A program made the position numbers and the translations under genes. Positions 15,616 to 24,386 of a DNA stretch of 64,000 nt are shown here, one piece after another; positions within the stretch are counted from its first letter, which is position 1, and each line of letters begins with the position of its first letter. Under the pieces are notes generated by a model. It was not told the DNA's origin. It was given only the letters and a program-made list of their open reading frames with translations, and did no database searches. The DNA is from Phycisphaerales bacterium (GTDB taxonomy: Bacteria > Planctomycetota > Phycisphaerae > Phycisphaerales > UBA1924): NCBI GenBank assembly GCA_905339235.1, contig CAJPFG010000004.1:62001-126000 (forward strand), written 5' to 3'.

Positions 15616-16131
15616 TCACGCATTCTCCGCGAATCCGGCGGCGCGGCGCCATTGCTTCAGTTGGCCGAGATGATGCGGAGGGTGCGCCACCAGCAGCATG
15701 ATGGCGATGTGTCCGATGGTCGGCGCGTGAGGGTGGAACTTCGCCGGCGAGGGTCTGGGGAAGTAGTCTGAGTGCTTCTCGGCGACGACCGCGGCGAGCC
15801 GCGCGTTGCGGCGTCTGAACCGGTCCAGCAGTTCGCGTTTGGTCGCGTAGGCAGCGCGGTCGGGTACGGGCGTGGTGCCATACCCGAACCGCTCCATCTC
15901 GGCGTCGGCCGTCGGCCCCCCCACGCTCGGATCGTCGAGCATCGACAGCAGCACTCCCGCGTACGCGTTGAGATGCGAGAGCGTCCACGCCGGGTGGTTG
16001 ACGATGGCGCCGGGCTGCTCGGTCATGCGGGATTCCGGAACATCCTCGACGGCCTCGATGAGGAACCGGGTGATCATCGCGTGGATATCCAGGATCGGGC
16101 CGATCGTGTCATAGAAGTCGCGGGGGCTCAT
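15616..16131 (-). CDS. DinB-like four-helix-bundle protein
   Basis: 171 residues. The N-terminal helix DFYDTIGPILDIHAMITRFL is followed by HPAWTLSHLNAYAGVLLSML, and near the C terminus PTIGHIAIMLLVAHPPHHLG. The His in the first part plus H..AHPPHH in the last helix match the three-His metal site of the DinB/YfiT superfamily. Members include thiol transferases (bacillithiol or mycothiol S-transferases); substrate here unknown. It is convergent with the AlkD-like gene. Confidence 0.86.
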   Translation of the reverse strand: MSPRDFYDTIGPILDIHAMITRFLIEAVEDVPESRMTEQPGAIVNHPAWTLSHLNAYAGVLLSMLDDPSVGGPTADAEMERFGYGTTPVPDRAAYATKRELLDRFRRRNARLAAVVAEKHSDYFPRPSPAKFHPHAPTIGHIAIMLLVAHPPHHLGQLKQWRRAAGFAENA

Positions 16132-16521
16132 GTGGTGATGCTACGCGAATGAGGCAGCCGTCTCGTCATCGCCGCGCGCCGACGGCCATCGAAGCGTGCT
16201 GCCCAAGCGTGACGAGTGCGCGCCGATGCAACTGCCTGCAAACACCGATCGACCCGGCGATTGCCGAGGCCATCCGCTGCTGAATCGGGGTGACGGGACG
16301 GGCTTAAACGTCTTGTGGGGGAGTCTGTCTCTGGAACCACGCGGCTTGTGCTGAGCGTGAGACCGCAAAAGTGGTCACGGGGCAAGGCCGGCGACCGTCG
16401 CTTGAACGTCACGTCCGGTGGCCGTCTATCGACAATTGCCCGATTGAGAAAACCTGCTCGTGGGGGAGAGGGTGAGGCTTGGAGCGGGAGAGGGGGCGCA
16501 TCTCCCTCTTCATCAGCCCAG
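16132..16521. other. Intergenic stretch without a supported gene
   Basis: About 390 bases between the divergent-to-convergent neighbours DinB and AraC. I see no frame with both a start and convincing coding bias. A weak hairpin, GGGAGA-N9-TCTCCC (16486-16506), lies 16-36 bases downstream of the AraC stop on its strand and could help end transcription, but it has no T tract. Confidence 0.4.
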
Positions 16522-17493
16522 TTACCGCGACACTGCGTCCGGCACCCAGCGATCCCGGGCTTCAACAATTCCAGCGGCAAGCCGGGCTCGGATGGCGGCC
16601 GTCTCCTCAGCGGGCGATTCTCCGAACATCCGCTTGAACTCCCGACCGAACTGGGAAGGGCTTTCGTACCCGACCGCGGCCGCGGCGGTGCCAGCGTTGT
16701 GGCCTGCGTGCACCATCATCAAACGGGCGCGATGGAGCCGGATGCTCTTGAGGTACTGGAGGGGCGACTTCCCGGTGACTGCTTTGAAGTTGTGATGGAA
16801 AGTCGAAACGCCCATGTTTGCTCGCTTGGCCATGTCCTCAACGCTCAGGGAGGTTCCATACTCCGCCTGGATCTGCTGCACCACCCGGGCGATCCGCATG
16901 AACTGGTCATTGCGCGTCGCCAGCGCCCGGAGGGCGTCGCCGGGTTCGTCCCGAAGAACGCGGTACACAATCTCGCGAACGATCTGCTTGCCGAGTATGC
17001 GGCTATCGACCGGAGAATGAAGGCATTCGAGAAGCCGTACAACTGTGCTGCGAAGTTCCGGCGACGTCCTGCTCGCATAGATTCCACGCGGGAGAGCCCC
17101 GTCAAACGTGGTGGGTTCATCGAGGCTGATCAGAATCTCCGCGAGCATCGCGGGATCCACCACGAGCGAAACCGCCAGCAGCGGTTCCTTGGGTGACGCC
17201 TTGAGTATCTCGCACTCGACCGGGACGGGCAGCGCCAACGCGAGGTAGTGGTCAGCGTCATACCTCAAGACTTCATCTTCGAGATAGACCTCTTTGGCAC
17301 CCTGTGCCAAGAAGATGAGCAGTGCCTGATAAATCGCCGGGTGTCGCGGTTCTGAATTGGTCCTGCGGCTCACCCAGACGCCCGGCAAACTCGTCTCGTG
17401 TGTGCCCTCCCGAACCGCCAGGGAATCGATGAGGCGAACCATGTCGGGCGTCTTTTCCGTCGTGCTCCGCGGGCGTGTTGTGGCGGTTTTCAT
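16522..17493 (-). CDS. AraC-family transcriptional regulator with AraC_N cupin-like domain
   Basis: 323 residues. The N-terminal ligand domain (about 20-180) has PGVWVSRRTNSEPRHPAIYQ, LLIFLAQGAKEVYLEDEVLR and YDADHYLALALPVPVECEIL, the AraC_N type. The C-terminal double HTH has SVEDMAKRANMGVSTFHHNF, KAVTGKSPLQYLKSIRLHRA and GYESPSQFGREFKRMFGESP. A GTG at 17514 would lengthen it by seven residues, but a TATACT -10 element lies in that stretch, so the ATG at 17493 is preferred. It is divergent from the hydrolase genes at 17655-23002, its likely target. Confidence 0.92.
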   Translation of the reverse strand: MKTATTRPRSTTEKTPDMVRLIDSLAVREGTHETSLPGVWVSRRTNSEPRHPAIYQALLIFLAQGAKEVYLEDEVLRYDADHYLALALPVPVECEILKASPKEPLLAVSLVVDPAMLAEILISLDEPTTFDGALPRGIYASRTSPELRSTVVRLLECLHSPVDSRILGKQIVREIVYRVLRDEPGDALRALATRNDQFMRIARVVQQIQAEYGTSLSVEDMAKRANMGVSTFHHNFKAVTGKSPLQYLKSIRLHRARLMMVHAGHNAGTAAAAVGYESPSQFGREFKRMFGESPAEETAAIRARLAAGIVEARDRWVPDAVSR

Positions 17494-17500
17494 GCGATGG

Positions 17501-17506
17501 AGTATA
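17501..17506 (-). promoter_or_regulatory. -10 element of the AraC-type regulator
   Basis: TATACT on the minus strand, ending eight bases before the ATG at 17493, which puts transcription start at or next to the start codon. No good -35 is visible 16-18 bases upstream, so activation or an atypical -35 is likely. Confidence 0.55.
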
Positions 17507-17654
17507 CGAGTCACTGAAGGACCTGATCTCCCGAAAGCCCACCGGTATGGAGGATTAGGCTAGACATCGGCAGGATCGACCTCTTGAGGAGTGGGCAAGG
17601 GAGGCCTCCAATGCTCCATCGCCATTCAGCCGGTCGCTGGCGGAAAGGACTTCA

Positions 17655-19156
17655 GTGACACGACCTCATCCGATCGCTGCCCTAGTTTCGGCGACCAACC
17701 TGCTGTGCATCTTCGGGCTGTGGGCCCAGAGGGCGGCGGGTCAGGCCGCAACCCAGCCCGCCGTCACGGAGGTGAAAACCTTGAAGGTCATTCGCGCCGG
17801 CACCACGCCTTGGGCCAAGGCCCCCGCCGAGAACTTCACCGGCACCGTCTACGCCGACCGCGTGGTGGCCGAAGAAGCGCCCTCGCGGCTCTCCGTCTCC
17901 AGCGTCACATTCCAGCCGGGCGCTCGCACCGCGTGGCATACACATCCGCTCGGCCAGACCCTCGTGGTGACCAACGGTGTCGGTCTCGTGCAGGTCGAGG
18001 GCGGACCCGTAGAAGAGATCCGCCCCGGCGATGTTGCCCGCATCCCGCCCAACGCCCGCCACTGGCACGGCGCGACCGCAACCACCGGCATGACGCACTT
18101 GGCGATTCAGGAGAGCCTCGATGGCTCGCGCGTCACGTGGATGGAGCTTGCGGGCGCGGCGGCGCCCATGCCGGCCGCAGGGCAACTACGTGCCGCGACA
18201 CCAGCCACCGCTCTCGTTGGTCCGCACGGCCAGAGCGACACAGTCACGGGTGAGAAGGTTTCCTTCCGCAACCGCACCAACATCAACGTCGTCGGCAACC
18301 TCTACGTTCCGAAAGGCATCGACACGACCAGGAAGCACGCCGCCATCGTGGTCGGACATCCCTTCGGCGGCGTGAAAGAGCAGACCTCGGGCCTGCACGC
18401 GATGAGGCTCGCGGAGCTGGGTTACGTCACCCTTGCCTACGACGCCTCACACTACGGCGAGAGCGGCGGCGAGCCGCGCAACATCGAAGTGCCCTCCACC
18501 CGCGTCGAGGACTTCAGCGCCGCCGTCGATTTCCTCAGCAATCATCCGCTGGTGGATGCAGACCGGATCGGCGTGCTCGGCGTCTGCGGCAGCGGCGGCT
18601 ACGCCGTCAGCGCCGCCCAGATCGACCATCGCATCAAGGCCCTCGCCACCGTCAGCATGTACGAGATGGGCAGAGCCCGTCGCGAAGGCCTGGGAGGCAC
18701 CGTCTCCTACGAGCAGCGGATGAAGACGCTGGATGAGATCGGCCGGCAGCGGACACGGGAGTTCGCGGGCGAGCCCCGCCGCGACATCCGGGCCCTCCCC
18801 GAGAAGGTCGATGCCGACACGCCGGCTTTGCCCGCGAGTACCTTGACTACTACGACACGCCCCGCGGGAATCACCCCAACTCCACGGCGTGGTACTCCTT
18901 CACCAGCCTTGCGCCCATGATGAACTTCTTCGCGTTCACCCAGATCGAGACGATCTCTCCACGTCCGGTACTCTTCATCGTCGGCGAGAAGGCGATGTCC
19001 GCGTACTTCAGTGAAGAAGCGTTCCAGAAGGCCGCCGAGCCCAAGGAGCTCTTCGTGGTGCCGGGGGCCACGCACGTGGATCTCTACGACCGGCCGGAGT
19101 TCATGGGGCAATCGCTGAAGAAGCTGGATGGCTTCTTCAAACAGTATCTGAAGTGA
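17655..19156 (+). pseudogene. Exported cupin + alpha/beta hydrolase fusion, broken by a one-base frameshift
   Basis: A GTG start with GGAAAGGAC upstream begins a signal peptide and a cupin domain (about 65-150; [20 protein letters not shown] and [11 protein letters not shown] give the His ligands). A dienelactone-hydrolase-like domain follows: [35 protein letters not shown] and [16 protein letters not shown], the last containing the nucleophile-type G-x-C/S-x-G. The frame is lost near 18823. Reading continues one frame over as [20 protein letters not shown] and on to FFKQYLK at 19156, with the catalytic His in [10 protein letters not shown]. Restoring one G in the CCGG at 18822-18825 joins both parts into 500 residues. 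This is a true mutation or a sequencing error. Confidence 0.83.
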
Positions 19157-19197
19157 CCGGATCGTGGATTGGCAGTGGCCCTCAACGGAGATTCGCG

Positions 19198-21903
19198 ATG
19201 CGAGCTCGAACAGTACTGACATTCCTGCTGCTTGCATTGGCTTCCGCGTTCGCACACGCGCAGGATGTCCGAGCGGCTGAAGCGCAACCCCAAAGTGCCG
19301 GCCCCCGACAGACTGAAGCGGGCCCCATCATGATTCAGGCCCAGGGCAGCTTTGCGTCCGGCGGCACCGTCATTCAGAGCCCCGGCACGTTTGATCCGCT
19401 CCGCCCGACTCCAGCAGGTCAGACCCTGCACGGAGACCACGCGCGCGTCTTCTATCAGGTCCCCGTCAACGCACGCCAACTGCCGCTGGTGATGTGGCAC
19501 GGCTTCGGCCAGTTCTCGAAAACCTGGGAGACTACGCCCGATGGTCGTGAGGGTTACCAGAACATCTTTCTGCGTCGGCGATTCTCAGTCTACGTGATCG
19601 ATCAACCCCGCCGCGGCGGCGCGGCCCGCGGTACAGTGGGAACAACAATCCCGGCCGCAACCGACGATCAGCAGTGGTTCAACACGTTCCGCCTGGGTAC
19701 GTGGCCTGACTTCTTCCCTGATGTGCAGTTCTCGCGCGAGCCGGAAGCTCTCAATCAGTATTTCCGCCAAATGACGCCCGATACCGGCCCCTTCGTCCCC
19801 GCGGTGGCGGTTGACGCGACCTCAGCACTGTTCGACAAGATCGGTCCCGGCGTGCTGGTCACTCACTCCCATAGCGGAGGTCTCGGCTGGCGAACCGCAA
19901 TCAAGAACCGCAACATCAAGGGAATCGTTTCCTACGAACCCGGCAGCGGGTTCGTTTTTCCGGAGGGTGAAGTCCCGCCCGCGATGGCGAGCGCTGCGGG
20001 GCCGCTGGAGGCTGCCGGTGTGCCGCTCCAGGACTTCATGGCGCTGACTCGAATCCCGATCGTCATCTACTACGGCGACAACATCCCCGCCGAACCGAGC
20101 ACCAATCCCGGACACGACGGCTGGCGTGTGCGACTGGCGATGGCCAGGCTCTGGGCCGCCGCGGTGAACCGTCATGGCGGCGACGCAACCGTCGTCCATC
20201 TTCCAGAGGTCGGCATCCGAGGCAACACGCACTTCCCCTTTTCCGATCTCAACAACATGCAGATCGCGGACTTGATGTCCGACTTCCTCAACAAGAAGGG
20301 GCTCGACAAGCCCGAGGCGCCGGACGGAGCGCCCGCTCCGGGTGCAACGAAGACCGATGCCGCCCCGGGCGCCGCCCCGACGGCTCGCACCACCTCCGGT
20401 GTCGTCCGCGGCGTCACCGAAGGGGACGTCTCGATTTTCAAGGGAATCCCATACGCGGCCGCGCCCGTCGGTCCCAATCGCTGGCGCCCTCCCCAGCCCG
20501 CGCCAACCTGGGAGGCAGATCGCGACGCGAGCCAGTTCGGCGCGAGCTGCGCCCAGGCGGGACGAGGCGGTTCAGGCGGAATCGCGCCGAACTCCTCGGA
20601 AGACTGCCTGTTCCTCAATGTGTGGCGACCCGCCACCGCCGGCCCGGACGCGAATCTGCCCGTCATGGTGTGGATCCACGGCGGCGCCTTCGTCTTCGGC
20701 AGCGGCTCCGGCGCGTCGGGGGTCGCGTTCGCCAGGCAGGGCGTCGTGCTCGTCACGATCAACTACCGCCTGGGACGCCTGGGCTTCTTCGCCTTCCCCG
20801 CGCTCAGCACCGAGCACCCGGACGAACCCAAGGGAAACTACGCCTACATGGATCAGATCGCCGCGCTCAAATGGGTGCGAGAGAACATCGCCGCCTTCGG
20901 AGGTGACCCCAACAACGTGACGATCTTCGGCGAGTCCGCGGGCGGCGTCTCCGTGCACACGCTCCTGAGTACGCCCTCGGCGCATGGGCTCTTTCATAGG
21001 GCGATCAGCCAGTCGGGCGGCGGCCGCGACGGCGTGCTCACCGGCCGCCCGATCAGCGAGGACAACGCCGACCGCCACTATCCGGTCTCGGCCGAGACAA
21101 TCGGCGTCAACTTCGCCAAGAGGCGCGGGATCGAAGGCGTCGATGCCGCTGCGCTCGCCAAACTGCGGGCCCTTGGTGTCGCCCAGATCGTCGACGGTGG
21201 GCAGGAGACCGCGGGCCCAGGCGGTCTGCCCACGTACTCGGGTCCGATCCTCGATGGTCGGCTCGTGGTGGAAACAGCCGAGAGCGCCTACGGGGCCGGG
21301 CGTCAGGCGAAGGTGCCCCTCATCATCGGGTCGAACAGCGCGGAAGTGCCGGCCGGCTTCGTTAATGCCAGGTCGAAGGAAGAACTGTTGGCTCTCTTCG
21401 GGAGTTTGAAGGACCAGGCGAATGCGGCCTACGACCCGGCCGGCGCCACCGAGTTCGCCGAAATGCTCACGATGGTCAACACCGACCAAGTCTGGGCGGA
21501 GCCTGCGCGTTTCACCGCGAGGGCATTCGCCTCCCAGGGCACTCCGGCCTACCTCTACCTGTTCTCCTACGTCTCCCCGCCGATGCGGCAGCGGATGCGC
21601 TACGGCGCGGCCCACGCATCCGAAATCCCTTACGTCTTTGGCGCACTATCCGGTCGAGGCGGCGCCAGCGTGGACCCGCAGGATCACGCAATGGCCCGGC
21701 TGATGAGCACCTATTGGACAAACTTCGCCAGGACCGGTGATCCCAACGGCCAAGGTCTTCCGAACTGGCCCAAGTACGATCCGCAAAAACATGAGCTCCT
21801 CGAGTTCCGCGCCGATGGATCAGCCGTCAGCGCTCCCGATCCCAAGAAAGCCCGTTTAGACGTGACCGAGCAGGCCGCCAACGAAACAGCCAAGCCCCGT
21901 TGA
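19198..21903 (+). CDS. Exported fusion of an alpha/beta hydrolase and a type-B carboxylesterase
   Basis: 901 residues. A signal peptide ([19 protein letters not shown], cut near AHA|QD) is followed by two separate serine hydrolase domains. Domain 1 (about 50-375) has [31 protein letters not shown] and the nucleophile region [13 protein letters not shown] Pro/Ala linker follows (about 375-410; [14 protein letters not shown]). Domain 2 (about 413-890) is a complete carboxylesterase: [32 protein letters not shown], oxyanion hole [13 protein letters not shown], nucleophile [14 protein letters not shown], and His in [12 protein letters not shown]. It lies between the cupin-hydrolase and the aldo/keto reductase, probably one operon for breakdown of an ester substrate outside the cytoplasm. 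Confidence 0.9.
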   Translation: MRARTVLTFLLLALASAFAHAQDVRAAEAQPQSAGPRQTEAGPIMIQAQGSFASGGTVIQSPGTFDPLRPTPAGQTLHGDHARVFYQVPVNARQLPLVMWHGFGQFSKTWETTPDGREGYQNIFLRRRFSVYVIDQPRRGGAARGTVGTTIPAATDDQQWFNTFRLGTWPDFFPDVQFSREPEALNQYFRQMTPDTGPFVPAVAVDATSALFDKIGPGVLVTHSHSGGLGWRTAIKNRNIKGIVSYEPGSGFVFPEGEVPPAMASAAGPLEAAGVPLQDFMALTRIPIVIYYGDNIPAEPSTNPGHDGWRVRLAMARLWAAAVNRHGGDATVVHLPEVGIRGNTHFPFSDLNNMQIADLMSDFLNKKGLDKPEAPDGAPAPGATKTDAAPGAAPTARTTSGVVRGVTEGDVSIFKGIPYAAAPVGPNRWRPPQPAPTWEADRDASQFGASCAQAGRGGSGGIAPNSSEDCLFLNVWRPATAGPDANLPVMVWIHGGAFVFGSGSGASGVAFARQGVVLVTINYRLGRLGFFAFPALSTEHPDEPKGNYAYMDQIAALKWVRENIAAFGGDPNNVTIFGESAGGVSVHTLLSTPSAHGLFHRAISQSGGGRDGVLTGRPISEDNADRHYPVSAETIGVNFAKRRGIEGVDAAALAKLRALGVAQIVDGGQETAGPGGLPTYSGPILDGRLVVETAESAYGAGRQAKVPLIIGSNSAEVPAGFVNARSKEELLALFGSLKDQANAAYDPAGATEFAEMLTMVNTDQVWAEPARFTARAFASQGTPAYLYLFSYVSPPMRQRMRYGAAHASEIPYVFGALSGRGGASVDPQDHAMARLMSTYWTNFARTGDPNGQGLPNWPKYDPQKHELLEFRADGSAVSAPDPKKARLDVTEQAANETAKPR

Positions 21904-21916
21904 GCCTCATGAACTG

Positions 21917-23002
21917 ATGACAACCGGACTCCACACGATGAACACGAACTCACAACGCGATCCTCGATCACTGAGCAGCGCTGGAATGGCGGACCGCCGC
22001 CAGTTCCTCGCGGCCGGCGTCGGCCTCATCGCGGCGCCGATGCTCGTGGCCAACGCCCACGCTGCCGATGGCACCAATCAACCAGCACCGGCGGCTCAGC
22101 CCGGTAGCTCCCCAGCACCGGCGGCAACCGGTGCCCAATCCGACCCAACATCGCGAACCGTCACCCTCAACAACGGCGTCAAGATGCCGATCCTGGGGCT
22201 GGGCGTCTATCAGATGAACGCCGAAGAGTGCGAGCGAAGCGTCCTGGACGCCATTGAGGCCGGGTATCGCATGGTCGACACGGCTTCTGCATACCGCAAC
22301 GAAGAGGCCGTTGGCAAGGCTCTGAAGCGCACCGACGTGCCACGCGACCAAATCTTCGTGACCACCAAGCTCTGGGTTTCCGATGCCACGTACGACAAAG
22401 CCAAAGTTGCGTTCGATCGCTCGATGAAACTGCTCGGCCTCGACTATCTGGACCTGTACCTCATCCATCAACCCTTCAACGACGTGTACGGAGCGTGGCG
22501 GGCGATGCAGGAACTGCACAAGGAAGGCCGCATCAAGGCCATCGGTGTGAGCAACTTCCACTCCGACCGGGTGATGGACCTGATCGCGCATCACGAGGTA
22601 AAGCCCGCTGTCAACCAGATCGAGACGCACGTCTTTCATCAACAGACCGCGGCACAGGCGTTCCTGCGCGACCAGAAGGTCCAGATGGAGTGCTGGGCCC
22701 CCTTCGCCGAAGGCCGGAACAACATGTTCCAGAACGAGGTGCTCAAGGCTATCGGCGACAAGCACGGCAAGACCATCGCGCAGGTCATCGTCCGCTGGCT
22801 CACGCAGCGCGGCATCGTCGCCATCCCCAAGTCTTCGAAGAAGGAACGGATCATCGAGAACTCAAACGTCTTCGACTTCCAACTCACCGCCGACGACCTG
22901 GCGGAGATCGCCAAACTGGACACCGGCAAGAGTCTCTTCTTCGACCACCGAGACCCTCAGACCGTCAGGATGCTGACTGGGGGAGCCAGGCGCAATCGCT
23001 GA
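21917..23002 (+). CDS. Tat-exported aldo/keto reductase
   Basis: 361 residues. The twin-arginine leader [20 protein letters not shown] (about 25-44) ends at AHA|AD, followed by a Pro/Ala spacer. The AKR barrel begins at [20 protein letters not shown]. The catalytic set is visible: Asp in [11 protein letters not shown] (with the Tyr), Lys in [11 protein letters not shown], and His in [18 protein letters not shown]-binding residues are in [23 protein letters not shown] codons at 21938 and 21986 are alternative starts. Folded export with bound cofactor explains the Tat signal. An NADPH-dependent enzyme outside the cytoplasm is unusual. Confidence 0.9.
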   Translation: MTTGLHTMNTNSQRDPRSLSSAGMADRRQFLAAGVGLIAAPMLVANAHAADGTNQPAPAAQPGSSPAPAATGAQSDPTSRTVTLNNGVKMPILGLGVYQMNAEECERSVLDAIEAGYRMVDTASAYRNEEAVGKALKRTDVPRDQIFVTTKLWVSDATYDKAKVAFDRSMKLLGLDYLDLYLIHQPFNDVYGAWRAMQELHKEGRIKAIGVSNFHSDRVMDLIAHHEVKPAVNQIETHVFHQQTAAQAFLRDQKVQMECWAPFAEGRNNMFQNEVLKAIGDKHGKTIAQVIVRWLTQRGIVAIPKSSKKERIIENSNVFDFQLTADDLAEIAKLDTGKSLFFDHRDPQTVRMLTGGARRNR

Positions 23003-23137
23003 ACGCGCTGCACAACCTCCGAATGCATTCCGTCTCGGAAGCTCCAAAGTTCGAATCCTGCCAAGACCCGCCCCATAAACCACAGCACCAATCTGGCCCC
23101 GTGTTCGAACTCTCGCAAGTCGTGTATTTCCAACGAG

Positions 23138-23169
23138 AAAGCCCTTCGATGCGCTCATCGAAGGGCTTT
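23138..23169 (-). terminator. Strong hairpin terminator after tRNA-Pro
   Basis: Perfect 14-base inverted repeat, AAAGCCCTTCGATG-N4-CATCGAAGGGCTTT, followed on the minus strand by a short T-containing tail. It lies 13 bases past the tRNA 3' end. It is symmetric and could also act on the plus strand for the operon ending at 23002. Confidence 0.85.
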
Positions 23170-23182
23170 ACTCTGAACAAAG

Positions 23183-23256
23183 TCGGGGTGACTGGATTTG
23201 AACCAGCGACCTTCTCGTCCCGAACGAGACGCGCTACCAAGCTGCGCTACACCCCG
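23183..23256 (-). tRNA. tRNA-Pro (anticodon CGG)
   Basis: The minus strand folds into a full cloverleaf: acceptor CGGGGTG/CACCCCG with discriminator A, D-arm GCGCAGCTTGGTAGCGC, anticodon arm TCTCG-TTCGGGA-CGAGA with anticodon CGG, and T-arm GCTGG-TTCAAAT-CCAGT. It has 74 bases and the 3' CCA is not encoded. A -10-like TATAGT lies at 23275-23270, suitably placed for a transcript start near 23263. Confidence 0.96.
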
Positions 23257-23386
23257 CCTGTTGACGCGGACTATAGGCCGACGGGTCGTCGGCGGAAGGG
23301 TTTGATCGTGCGGTTTGGGCGATGGGTTTCGACGTTCTGCTCGAATGGCGGTTCCCGGACGCAGGCCGCGGCCTCATCGACGCCGG

Positions 23387-24280
23387 TCAGTTGTACTTCG
23401 CCGGGAGCGAGGGGCGGGTGGTGTAGACGTTGTCCTTGTTGTAGTCGGCGAGGATGTTGCCACCATTGCCGAGGTACACGCCCACCAGTCCGTCGGGGCC
23501 GGCGGAGTAGAAGTACGGACGGTTCCCGGTGCAGGTCCCGCCGTCGGAATCTGGGAACATCTCCGCCGCGGAGCGCGCCCCCGGGGCCGTGGTGGTCGAT
23601 CCGTTGCGGCGGATGGCCGAGATGGCCCAGGCGGTCGCGTTGGGGTAGGGATTCTGGATGACGTCCTGCATGTCGCGGGGAGAGTCGGGGTTGGGATTGG
23701 CGTTGGCGGGATTGTCGATCAGCAGGCCGTCGAAGGCAGGGTGGACGTACCGCAGCGGACGGCCCCAGGCGTCGAGGGCGGTGGTAAGGGGCGGATGACG
23801 GTCCGAGCCGCCAGCGGTGGGATCGGGATCGAACATACTCGAAAGCCTGCTTGGGAGGGCATCCAACGCGGCCTTTGCCTGGGAGGAACTTTTCGCCTTG
23901 GTCACGGAATCCTGACCAGAAATCGGGTTTACCTGGCTCATGAAGAGACCCACCGAGTTGATCATCTGGTTTCCGGCGGGTGAACCGGGGTGCGTGTCCG
24001 ACATGTTCCGGGCGTCTGCAACCGGAATCAGCGGATTCGGCCTGGCGGGGTCCTGAGTGGCCCGCGGGTCTTCGACGTAGGCCGCGGGGGTGTCCCCGAC
24101 ATCCGTGATGTACGCGGCCAGGGCATTGTCCATCACGCGTAGGCCGTCGGCGGTCAGTTGCGACCTGGCGTTGCTGGTCACCGCTGAACCGACGACGATG
24201 GTGACCGCCACCAGCACGCCGATGATGCCGATGACGACGAGCAGTTCCATCAATGTAAAGGCACGACGGGACGAGGGCAT
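23387..24280 (-). CDS. Prepilin-type N-terminal cleavage/methylation protein (type II secretion pseudopilin-like)
   Basis: 297 residues. The start at 24280 has GGAGG upstream. The leader MPSSRRAFTLMELLVVIGII is a class III signal: cleavage would fall before the Phe of FTLMELL, giving Glu at position +5 and a hydrophobic helix. The mature part has few conserved motifs, with NAWGRPLRYVHPAFDGLL-like and SAGPDGLVG segments as in GspG/PilE-like planctomycete proteins (DxWGxP...SxGPDG). It is probably a minor pseudopilin or a secreted scaffold. No other secretion genes are adjacent apart from secA. Confidence 0.88.
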   Translation of the reverse strand: MPSSRRAFTLMELLVVIGIIGVLVAVTIVVGSAVTSNARSQLTADGLRVMDNALAAYITDVGDTPAAYVEDPRATQDPARPNPLIPVADARNMSDTHPGSPAGNQMINSVGLFMSQVNPISGQDSVTKAKSSSQAKAALDALPSRLSSMFDPDPTAGGSDRHPPLTTALDAWGRPLRYVHPAFDGLLIDNPANANPNPDSPRDMQDVIQNPYPNATAWAISAIRRNGSTTTAPGARSAAEMFPDSDGGTCTGNRPYFYSAGPDGLVGVYLGNGGNILADYNKDNVYTTRPSLPAKYN

Positions 24281-24386
24281 GAATACCTCCTGACTGCGCA
24301 ATGGTACCGCAGGGGACGCCCCCATCCCCACGAGATTGTACGTGTAGACCGGGGGCGGGGTTGCGAGCCGGGCGGAGCGGGCGATC

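Noticed and set aside
23020-23090. A TTCGAATCC segment with possible tRNA T-loop just after the aldo/keto reductase gene
   Set aside because: The flanking bases (CAAAG and CCTGC) do not pair as a T stem and no acceptor or anticodon arm could be formed. At most it is a remnant.
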